Of a stretch of 34,063 bases of DNA, positions 1 to 7,916 are shown piece by piece. This DNA is from Gracilaria gracilis. Taxonomy: Eukaryota > Rhodophyta > Florideophyceae > Gracilariales > Gracilariaceae. The stretch is from NCBI GenBank assembly GCA_030374805.1, contig JARGSG010000239.1, positions 1-34,063 on the forward strand. Reading direction: 5' to 3'. The stretch's first letter is position 1. Each line of letters starts with the position of its first letter. The notes beneath the pieces were generated by a model. The model was not told where the DNA came from and did no database searches. It saw nothing but the letters and a program-made list of their open reading frames with translations. The translations under genes and the position numbers were made by a program.

Positions 1-468
1 GACGACAACGTGTACTGCGTGGCGTGGAGCTACGACGGCAAGTGGGTAGTGTCCGGGTCGGAGGACAAAACTGTTCGCGTGTGGAATATGGCGAACGGAG
101 AGGAGGTAGCGCGGCCGCTGCAGCACGACGCGGCGGTCATGGAGGTGGGCCTGAACGAGGACGGGTCGTACGTTGTGTCGCGGGAATTGTTCACAGGAAA
201 GAGAAGGATTTGGCGCGTGGGCGACGGTGCGTGCGTTGCGACGAGTGACGACGAGGCGTGGGGCGCCAAGCTGCATGCGCTGCAGCAGCAGCGCCTTTCC
301 ACCTCCAGATACGCCGTCAGCTGGAGCGGGAGCCGTGCAGTGACGCATCGGCAGGCAGACGGCAGCGACGTGCGGCTCGGAACGAGCGACGGCGGCCTCC
401 TGGATCGCTTCGGTGAGCTGTGGTACTCCGACTCCGAATTTGGGCACTGCAGAATAATTACGGAGTGA
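1..468 (+). CDS. C-terminal end of an NB-ARC/WD40 repeat protein (partial, 5' end outside window)
   Basis: The frame is open from base 1 to a TGA at 466-468, giving 155 residues. It holds one clear WD40 blade (VYCVAWSYDGKWVVSGSEDK, then TVRVWNM), a weaker blade ending in RRIWRVGDG, and a C-terminal tail ending SEFGHCRIITE. WD40 propellers are protein-binding platforms; in NB-ARC/WD40 proteins of the Apaf-1 type they sense the ligand. Bases 26617-27084 are a near-identical copy at the end of the full-length gene at 22.8-27.1 kb, so this is the 3' end of a paralogue lying mostly to the left. This copy has no frameshift, whereas the other has four one-base insertions in the matching stretch. Similarity ends right after the stop codon. 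The NB-ARC part is inferred from the paralogue and is not seen here. Confidence 0.85.
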   Translation, partial: DDNVYCVAWSYDGKWVVSGSEDKTVRVWNMANGEEVARPLQHDAAVMEVGLNEDGSYVVSRELFTGKRRIWRVGDGACVATSDDEAWGAKLHALQQQRLSTSRYAVSWSGSRAVTHRQADGSDVRLGTSDGGLLDRFGELWYSDSEFGHCRIITE

Positions 469-849
469 ATTGGTCGCGGATTAATAGATCTAATTCAGGG
501 CTTTGCTCAAAGCTTGAAAAAAGTATTAGTGCAAATAAAGGTTTTTAAAAAATGCGCCGTGTCACACGTGGCATTTTCCTTTCTTGGTGGAGACAAGCCC
601 TACATTAGATCACTACCACAGATACCAACTCCTAAACAGAGCAGTGTAATACCATACTTCCATGCCAACTCATTAACATTATTCCTCGTAATGGAGCTTT
701 GCGGTAGTTTTCTTTTTCGAAGCAAGCATCGAAAAGCTCTGATACGATGAGTAATTTCCTTCCCCCCACCAACCATGTTGCTCTGAGAAGCAGGCGACAA
801 AGCATATATCTGCTCCGCCGGAAACATTGCAACTCACTCAACTCGAAGC
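469..849. other. Spacer without a recognised gene
   Basis: This is 3' flank of the WD40 gene, with short AT-rich runs. I see no conserved coding pattern on either strand; the open frames here are short and have no family resemblance. Confidence 0.5.
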
Positions 850-946
850 ACTATAAAAAGAATTCTCGCTTGCATGAGACCGCGCTCACTTTTTGTGTCA
901 TCTCCGTGCGAACACCCTTCAGTGCACCACCCTTCAGTGCACCACC
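850..946 (+). promoter_or_regulatory. TATA box (852-859) and leader with a duplicated 15-mer
   Basis: TATAAAAA at 852-859 lies about 90 bases before an ATG at 947. The intervening leader contains two perfect tandem copies of CACCCTTCAGTGCAC (913-927 and 928-942), directly abutting the ATG context CACCATGA. The TATA-to-ATG spacing resembles that of the NB-ARC/WD40 gene (22677 to 22804) and of the divergent pair near 11.7 and 13.6 kb. Confidence 0.5.
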
Positions 947-1096
947 ATGAACCTGGCTCTAACTCCGTTCATTTTGGGCAGCAGCAATTGCAAAGCTTTG
1001 AATAACCAAATGAGAATCTACTTTGCAAAGTACACTAAAATCAAACGCCGTGCTAATGTAATGCACATGCTGGTTTGTCTACAGAGCAGCATTTAA
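947..1096 (+). CDS. Small hypothetical ORF (49 aa) behind a TATA promoter
   Basis: The ATG at 947 opens a 49-residue frame beginning MNLALTPFILGS and ending in TAA at 1094-1096. It is basic in the middle (KYTKIKRRANV). I recognise no family. The only support is its position: a good TATA box and a duplicated leader sit just upstream, with an A at -3 and a plausible start context. It could be the 5' stub of a decayed gene or a short exon rather than a finished protein. Confidence 0.25.
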   Translation: MNLALTPFILGSSNCKALNNQMRIYFAKYTKIKRRANVMHMLVCLQSSI

Positions 1097-1688
1097 CAAC
1101 AAATCGAACAAGGCGTGGAGCCGCGTGGCCTCTCCATTTTGAATACAACGTTGTGGGCGTCGTTGTTGAATAACAGCAGCAAAAAATGAGACGCGGTGAA
1201 AACGGCAAGAAAAAGGAGCACAAAATGAATGGAATTAGCGCGAGTGGGCGTGAAACAGAAAGCAACAACAAGCGCAGTTTGTGAAATATCTAAAGACCAC
1301 GAGAGCGAGCAAAACGAAGGCGCTTTTGGTGGCAGCGCACTCGTAGTCCAAATGAGCACGTGTTACCGCTGGTGCAGGCGGTTGCAATTGCTGACAGCGC
1401 ATGATCAGATGCCTGAAGCCAGCCAACTGTAAGCGGAGTGGGTATTGTGCGTGTACAGCGTGGCTGCGCCCTCGGCCAGCGCATGTGAGCTGGCAACCAA
1501 GCACACGTGACCAGTGTGCACACGCGCACACGCAGGCACACGGGTGCAGCGAGCGCGCGTGGCACACACATATCTGCCGTATCTATGGCAGCGCTGCGCG
1601 CGACCTTTGTCGTCCACAAAGCGGCGCGGCGCGGCGCGGCGCGCGCGGCTCGAGAGCGCCGCTGCTTGCAGCCGCGCGACGACTCCTC
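1097..1688. other. Spacer, increasingly GC-rich, no gene recognised
   Basis: No conserved coding pattern is visible. From about 1500 onward CpG and GCGC runs rise sharply (for example the GGCGC iterations at 1621-1650), marking entry into the GC-rich block that surrounds the opine dehydrogenase fragment. Confidence 0.45.
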
Positions 1689-1736
1689 ACTTGGGGGTGG
1701 CCACCGCCGCCCACTTGGGGGTGGCCACCGCCGCCC
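1689..1736 (+). repeat. Two perfect 24-bp tandem repeats
   Basis: The unit beginning ACTTGGGGGTGGCCACCGCC occurs at 1689-1712 and again at 1713-1736 with no mismatch. It lies just upstream of a TATA-like element, so it may be a duplicated regulatory box. Confidence 0.8.
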
Positions 1737-1744
1737 GCCGCGCG

Positions 1745-1752
1745 TATACAAA
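1745..1752 (+). promoter_or_regulatory. Possible TATA-like element (TATACAAA)
   Basis: TATACAAA lies directly after the 24-bp repeats and 160 bases before the ATG at 1905. It is followed by a CA-rich leader. The match to a TATA box is weak, and the call rests mostly on position. Confidence 0.3.
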
Positions 1753-1779
1753 TGGGCGCCCGCCCCCGGCCACTCACGC

Positions 1780-1806
1780 CACAACAACAACAACAACAAC
1801 AACAAC
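1780..1806 (+). repeat. (CAA)n microsatellite
   Basis: About eight ACA/CAA trinucleotides lie in a CA-rich, G-poor stretch that would form an unstructured 5' leader if the upstream TATA-like element is used. Confidence 0.85.
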
Positions 1807-2140
1807 CACTACCACCACAACCACACCGTCGCCACCGCGGCCCGGTGTGACCGCCACCACACGCCACGCCACGCGCGCGCCCCGCCGCGCGCGCGCCCCC
1901 CCCCATGCCCTTCATCGTCAGCGCGGCGCCGGCCGCGGCCCGCCGTCAGCGCGGCCCGTGCGCGGTGCGCGCGGCGCGGCCGTCATCGCCGCCGCCTCTA
2001 CGCGCGTCGCCGCGCGCCTCGCCTATCGCGCCACGCACGCGCAGTACCTTCATCCCGCCGGGCGCGTCTTCGTTTATCGCCGCCGCTGGCGGGCGCCGCC
2101 GCCGCTGGTCGCCACCGGCGGTTGACTGCGCGCGACCACC

Positions 2141-2650
2141 ATGCACAGCAGCATGTGGCGCGCCTCCGACATTGCGCACATCTGCGTGGTGGGCGGCGGC
2201 AACGCTGCACAGGTCCTGGCCGCGCTGCTGTCGCACGCGCACGCGACGCGGCGCGATGCGCCGCGCGTGTCGCTACTGGCGCCGTTCGGCGACGAGAGCG
2301 CGCAGTTGTCGGCGGCGGCAGGCGAGGCGGGGCGGCATAGGCGTGCAGCAGCCGGACGGGCTTGTGGTGCGCGGCATGCCGACGCTCATCACGGCGGACG
2401 CAGCTGACGCCGCTACGCGACGCGCGACTGGTGCTACTGCCGCTGGCCCACGTTCGCCATGCCGCCCATGCTGCGGCTGATCGCGCCGCACTTGACGGCC
2501 GGCGCGTGGGGTGGGCGCGCTGCCCGCGCAGGGCGGCTTCCAGTGGATGGCGGCCGACATCCTGCGGCTGCGCGACGCGCGCGCCGACGTGACGCTGTTC
2601 GGGCTGGACAAGCTGCCGTTCAACTGCCGCACGCTGCAGCGCCCATTGAA
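2141..2650 (+). pseudogene. Opine (octopine/nopaline-type) dehydrogenase, N-terminal fragment, frame-broken and truncated
   Basis: Opine dehydrogenases reductively couple an amino acid to a 2-oxo acid with NAD(P)H. The Rossmann nucleotide site is clear: ICVVGGGNAAQVLAALL, then VSLLAPFGDE (frame +2). The protein then continues as GVQQPDGLVVRGMPTLITA (frame +3), DARLVLLPLA (+1), MPPMLRLIAPHLTAGAW (+2) and GALPAQGGFQWMAADIL ... VTLFGLDKLPFNC (+3). Each change is a single +1 step; one sits where a TGGG run reads TGGGG. Similarity stops near 2640, so the C-terminal catalytic half of a protein of roughly 400 residues is missing. An upstream ATG at 1905 opens an Ala/Arg/Pro-rich leader (MPFIVSAAPAAARRQRG) that could be an organelle-targeting extension joined through further frame shifts; this is speculative. 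The fragment is much richer in GC than its flanks. Confidence 0.65.
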
Positions 2651-2689
2651 GCCAAGCGATTGGAGCACAGCAACGGCGTCAAATGAAGG

Positions 2690-3670
2690 TCACGTGTTCC
2701 GCTCCTTCCAATCAATTAGCGCTCTTTCTGCTTTGCACACGTACTGCAATATCTCCACCCAAACCCTCACTTTAAGAATAAAACTTGTACATATCTATCC
2801 AATCAAAGCTGTGCGTATATTCAAAACGGCGACTATGTCACATTGTGTGAAAACCCAATTGTACACTTTTCAATCTTATTTGTCAAATATTTTTCATTCT
2901 ATCGTCTTTTTCCAAATCGTTGCGCTTTATCGCCAGTTGTACCCAACGGTAGCCAAACGTATTTATAATGATGGCGTTTTCTTTCACACCATTCGCCGTA
3001 AAGGTTGTTCCTATTACCAAATATCCAACTAGTTGGCGTTTAACTTGTCATGTTTTTCTTTTTAGTTTTTCACTCCTAAACAATAGAGAACATTGGGCTG
3101 AAAAAGGTAAACTAAAAATTGTATATATATAAAGCCATATTTTATAAAAGCGTTTGAAGATAAACTTACGACTAGCGAGCGTCTTTTCGTTAAACGAAAC
3201 AACATAATTTGCTTTCCTCCTCTACGTTTTTAGTTTTGGCTCTGTACTAATGTAATAATTTTGCCTATACCTATACATTGTATCACATTACACTTTTTCA
3301 AGACATAAAAAGATTATCGAGGGAACAAAATGCAATTGCCCATATTCAAAAACAATCTAATATTATTTCACAGCAATAATACAAATATATCATAAAACAA
3401 AAAATATAGATTGACTTGTACAATAACTGTAGAGTATCTAGTGAGGTCTTAGGCCATAGTTAAGATCGGCCCAGGTTTAAAAGCTGAGTTTGACCCAGTG
3501 TATCAATTCGCGCACAAATAGACTACAATGATGCTCAAGCACCAAACATATTGTCAGTACTATATAAATTTGTCTACAGAGTGAACAAATGTATTTACGG
3601 TTTAGGTTCTTGTAAACCAACTCAATCTTAAAACTCAACAACAAAATCGAGTGCAACAAGTTTAAACCGA
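2690..3670. other. AT-rich spacer, nothing recognised
   Basis: GC content drops abruptly after the opine dehydrogenase fragment. There are several poly-T/poly-A tracts and a TATATATATAAAG at about 3122-3134, but no coding resemblance on either strand. Confidence 0.5.
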
Positions 3671-3764
3671 TTGGCAATAACGGAAGAGTCTACGGACACT
3701 CCTCCCCCTTCCTTAGACCAGCGTAATCACGATGGTCCAAGGATTCTACCGATAATCGTAGTTG

Positions 3765-5005
3765 ATCAAACCAATTGGGGTTACTGCGCTCCTCCTTTCT
3801 CTGCTCTCCATTTGGTCACCGGCCTTTCCATAGCCACCACCAGTTGGTTTCGAACCATTGCAGAAAGCGCATGATGGACGCCAGTCTGCGCTGCTAACCG
3901 TGCGCAGCACCATTATGGTTACTTCACTCGCTACGCGCTCCAGCGCACCATCCAGCAATGTATCCAGTTGGTTGTGCATTGCCTCTGAGGCCTTATGCGG
4001 CCGCGCGCGCCGCATTGACCAAGAGGTTACTTGCAAGGCGAATCAAAATTTCCGCCGCGGAAATTACCCCTTCAATGGTACCAAAAACGGCGAAACCTCT
4101 TTTGGCCTGTATCTCGAGAACCAAGCGGTTTGAGAGGCTGAGAATGGCCGATTTGGGCTCCCGGCGCGGTCGAAATACTTAGATTTGTTTTTTAACCCAC
4201 CGGCGCGCGAGCACTAACCACAATAGTGTAAACCAAATCGGTTACTCGCCCACGGCGCACGAATCCAGTCGGCCGCCAACCTCCGCAGTCGAAAAACACA
4301 ATTTTTTTACTTGTACCTTTCGGCCACGCGCTTGCGTCACACGCGCGTCCACCCTTGACGGTTCGCCCGTGTTGGGCGCGTGTCCAGTGGGTTTTGCGAG
4401 TACCCATTTGGTTCCGGCGTAAAGCACACCGGTGGGTTCGGTGATCAAGCAGAGTAAACGGCAGGCGGGCATGGGGTTCGATTGTACCAAATGGTTGCGA
4501 GCGTGCGAAGACCTCCTCGGGGCGCGTTCTGCGTGGTTTATCGATATTACCATATGGATGGCAGCCAGTTACCAAACGGTTGCGAGCGTGCAAAGACCTC
4601 TTTGCGACGCGTTCCGCATGGTCAACCACCACAGTTACCACCTTAAAGGTACTTTCACGCTTTCTCTCCCTCCGGATTCTGGGCGAACTCACTTGGTCTT
4701 CTTCCTTCTCTCTTTTCGGTTTGTTCATCAGCTACCAATCGGATATTTCGCGAGTTGCCAATTGGTTGTTAGTAGTTCATTGCTTCCATTTGGTTAGTAG
4801 TTATTACCTAGCAGGGGATAACGCGTTCTCCCCAGCTTCTCTCGTTCCCTTCACCATTGTGGCTTGGAGGGTTACCCAGATGTTAAAGTGTCGCCTGTGC
4901 CTCACGACGCGCAGGAGATCTTTGCGCTCGTGTTCCCATTCGTACCAGCTGGCTCAGTATCGGAAACCTTTTGGGTTGCATCTAAGACCATTTGGAGATT
5001 CCACA
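3765..5005. repeat. Field of degenerate CCA-nn-TGG(T) repeats
   Basis: Variants of a short palindromic word recur roughly every 30-90 bases: ACCAATTGG (3770), CCATTTGGT (3809), CCAGTTGGT (3839 and 3964), CCAAATCGGTTAC (4230), CCATTTGGTT (4403), ACCAAATGGTTGCGAG (4486), ACCAAACGGTTGCGAG (4571), CCAATTGGTTG (4757), CCATTTGGTT (4786) and ACCATTTGG (4988). A longer direct repeat is 4485-4538 versus 4570-4623, offset 85 bases, with about 80 percent identity. It looks like an eroded satellite or a multi-site binding array. The open frames crossing it have no family resemblance. Confidence 0.55.
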
Positions 5006-5046
5006 AGATGTCAGGGGTACCGCCTGGCAAGTTCCTTATAGGCTAA

Positions 5047-5401
5047 ATTATCCAAAGCAGTACCCACCTCGATATTTATGGCTTCAACTATCATGGCACT
5101 TGGACTCCCGTATCAGCGGGCGGCCGCGTAACGGAGCATCGGTGTTCTCGGAATGCTAGTTCAGTATGCTAGATCGCTAGTTGTGAAAATAGAAGTCCAA
5201 AAAAACTAGCATTTTTGCAGTTTGCGCTAGTTGGCAAGGCAAAAATTTTTTTTTGGAAATTACGTTTCCGTTCAGTGCAGTTCCAACTTCACCTACTGGA
5301 GTTGAAGGCTAGTTTGCGTTTCTTCTGCCACTCACGTAATTACATTCCCCACACTCGTCCAAAACACTCTAAGAAATTACGAACCCACCATTAGCGCTCC
5401 C
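5047..5401. other. Spacer with scattered GCTAGTT words
   Basis: GCTAGTT or its near variants recur between 5153 and 5315, next to a T-rich run at 5246-5255. No gene is recognised. Confidence 0.4.
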
Positions 5402-6357
5402 TCATTCCAACCCTGCATTCGGATCCTGAGTCTCAGTTTCCCTAAATGTCAAGTTGAAGAACTCCAACGGAACACTCTCTCCATTCTCGTACACCCTCCT
5501 AGCCCCAAACCGGCTTCCAACCCCTCCCAGCCTCTTCTCTTCCTGCTCCTCCAGTATGCGCTCCGCCGTTCGAAAAGCCGCCGCCGCACTACCAAACCCA
5601 ACTAGTGGCGCCCCACCCGGCAGCTGCCGCGGCACACACACCTCTCCATCCTCGTCCACCATCACCCCACCCTTTCGCCTCTTCCTCAGCCGACTCCCCC
5701 CCAACCTCCCCTTCATTCCCTTTTCCGCTCCTCCCCCTCACACACCCACGTCCACCACGAGAGCCGGGCGTCACCAGTGACCCTTTCTTTCTTCCCGGCT
5801 CCCTTCCAACGCCTTCTTCTCTCACCAGCTCCTTCACCACCAACAACAATTGGCACGCCTTCCCCACCTGTCCCACTTGCACCTCCAACACCTCCACACG
5901 TCCCCTCAGCCCCATATTCTCCCTTCTAAGCGTCACCAGCTCCCTCCCAACGCACTCTACCATCCCACTCACATGCCTTCCAGTCCCCATTCCAGCCAAC
6001 TTCATCCTTTTCCGAAGCGTCGAAATCAAATCCATTGGCATCCCCAATCTCCGACACACTCAGCACCACCCCTCCCATCTCACCAACCATCTCAGAAAGC
6101 CAGTCGTCCAAATGTTCCTTCAGATCCCCTCCAAGCCTCCTCAACCGCAACTTTATCTCCGCCGTAAACCATCTCTCCGGTCCCCCATCCCCTCCACCCC
6201 CATCACCCCCACCTCCCTCTCCATCCCCACTTTCCTCCTTCTCCCCCATGCAAACCTTGTCCTAACCCTCCTCCTTCCTTCCCGGTAGCATCTCTGGTAC
6301 TTCCGTCCGGTGAAGCAGAGCCACTAGCTCCTCGTCCTTGACGTACCCATTCGACAT
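5402..6357 (-). pseudogene. Unrecognised protein with Gly/Asp-rich and coiled-coil regions, broken
   Basis: The likely start is the ATG at 6357 (MSNGYVKDEELVALLHR). The frame runs to an in-frame TAG at 6262-6264 and continues beyond it without shift as DKVCMGEKEESGDGEG, a Gly/Asp-rich stretch, then RWFTAEIKLRLRRLGGDL and LDDWLSEMVGEMGG. It then shifts frame into a leucine-rich coiled-coil (ELVTLRRENMGLRGRVEVL), and shifts again into VCVPRQLPGGAPLVGFG ... AERILEEQEEKRLGG, ending at 5402. The opposite strand is pyrimidine/proline-rich noise. I do not recognise a family; a DNA-binding or capsid-like protein of a mobile element is possible. One internal stop and two shifts over about 950 bases suggest decay. 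Confidence 0.45.
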
Positions 6358-6923
6358 CGCAGAAATTAACGGCGGTTCACGATAACGAAGATAGATAAGA
6401 ACAAGCGAGATGAAACCAACAGTTGCAGCACTCCCCCCCACTCCGCACACACGTGGCACTGTAGGCCACACACCCACTTGCGCTGCACAACCCTTTTTAC
6501 CCCATTCACATCCACTCCTATTTCCCGCCATTCCACACAAATTCCATTTTTTCCTTAGAAATCTCCACATTCGCCCAACCTCGGTCCATACCAAATCCCA
6601 ATGAAACCCCTGATGCACCACCTCTCAAGTACCAACGGTACCATAAACTCTTACGTTCTATGCTTTATTTCACTGCATATCTTCTCATAAACACACTCTT
6701 CGACCCTACCTCCTCTACAGCCCTGCTGCCCATTTCTTTCCATAACCGAATCATACAAATCCCCTTATCCCCTGGAACACTTTTTTCCATGACCAAAACC
6801 ACAGCCCAGTCGTGTACTTAAAGCTTTCCCCACTTCTTAGAATGTAGACCACTTTACTTTCACAGCTACCAGCACCCGACACCTTCCAACAGCCCATACC
6901 TTCAATCAAACAAACTCTTCGCA
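6358..6923. other. Spacer between divergent genes
   Basis: This is the shared upstream region of the minus-strand coiled-coil gene and the plus-strand reductase-like gene. I see no clear TATA box for either and no further coding pattern. Confidence 0.4.
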
Positions 6924-7753
6924 ATGAGCTTCCATTCATCTCCCCTCCGTTCCACAATCATCCCAGCTGTTGTCGTAGGTAGAGGCCGTCTTGGCACAAT
7001 GCTTTACAACAATGGTTCCCCTCGAGACACCTTTCTCTCCATCGAAGACTTCATTTCCGCAGATTGCCTTCCCCAAGGTCCAATCTTCTTCTGTGACAGG
7101 AACGACCTTCTCGAAAAAGTAATTCTATCTTGTCCAGCATCACGAGCAGAAGACTAGGTCTTCATCCAGAATGGTCACATTCTTCCCATCCTTTCCCAAC
7201 ACGGAATTGAGCACTGCACACGAGCCGCTCTTTACATCGCCGTTCCCACTGTCGGCGCCTCCCCACAAGATGGTGTCACGCCTCTCCCTCCCAATGGCCT
7301 AACGACATCCACCGGAATGTGGGCTCTGGCAATAGCCGAACGCCTCTGGGCCGCAGGTCTCACTTGCAGTATCGTGGACAAAAACACCTTTTCCAAGTCT
7401 TGTTACCAAAAGCTCGTTTGGATCTCTTCCTTCAATCTCGTCTGTTCTTCATTTGGATTCGTTACCATGCATGAAGTGGCTACCAAGTACAAAGTATTGT
7501 CTCAACTATAATTAAGGAGCTTCTAGGGATAGTCACCTTCAACACAGGTCTCTCCTTCAATATCCCTTCTACAGTGGAATCACTTCTGGAATACGGTAGC
7601 ACCCTTTGTTTCTTCCCAGCCTCTTTCACGGAGTATGAATCCAGAAATGCTTACTTCTATCTCACCTCTGCAGACGAAAAACTAGCCGGAAGGCAGGAAC
7701 CTGCCCCTTTCCACACCAACTATGTCAATGTTCTTAGACATCACATTCTCTAG
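6924..7753 (+). pseudogene. Ketopantoate-reductase-like (ApbA/PanE fold) NAD(P)-binding protein with one stop and one frameshift
   Basis: The ATG at 6924 opens a protein whose N-terminus is a Rossmann motif (AVVVGRGRLGTMLYN), followed by GPIFFCDRNDLLEKVI, both typical of the 6-phosphogluconate-dehydrogenase/ketopantoate-reductase superfamily. An in-frame TAG at 7155-7157 interrupts AED|VFIQNGHILPIL where the family usually has a hydrophobic residue. The same frame then runs on through ALYIAVPTVGA and MWALAIAERLWAAGLTC to about 7490. There a one-base loss moves it to frame +2 (SIVSTIIKELLGIVTF ... YVNVLRHHIL), ending in TAG TAA at 7751. About 275 codons in all, a plausible full-length reductase. 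The substrate cannot be told. It converges on the dioxygenase gene, with 160 bases between the stop codons. Confidence 0.6.
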
Positions 7754-7916
7754 TAAGTAGAACAAATTGTAAACCTCGTACTCGTTGCAAGTACACACAC
7801 AACCCGTTTTTGTTCTCCAATTCTTTTTAAGTTGCCGCTGAAACAAATCAACTGCTCACTTTTTATGTCAAGTCTCGACCACAAAGAAGCACAACAGTAT
7901 AAGTGCTACATTATAC

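Noticed and set aside
1401..2340. Several long overlapping open frames in the GC-rich block
   Set aside because: High GC removes stop codons; the products are Arg/Ala/His-rich in all frames. Only the pieces matching the opine dehydrogenase pattern are kept.
4192..4728. 178-codon minus-strand frame
   Set aside because: It crosses the CCAnnTGG repeat field, has no recognisable domain, and its repeats do not keep a reading frame (the offset of 85 bases is not a multiple of three).
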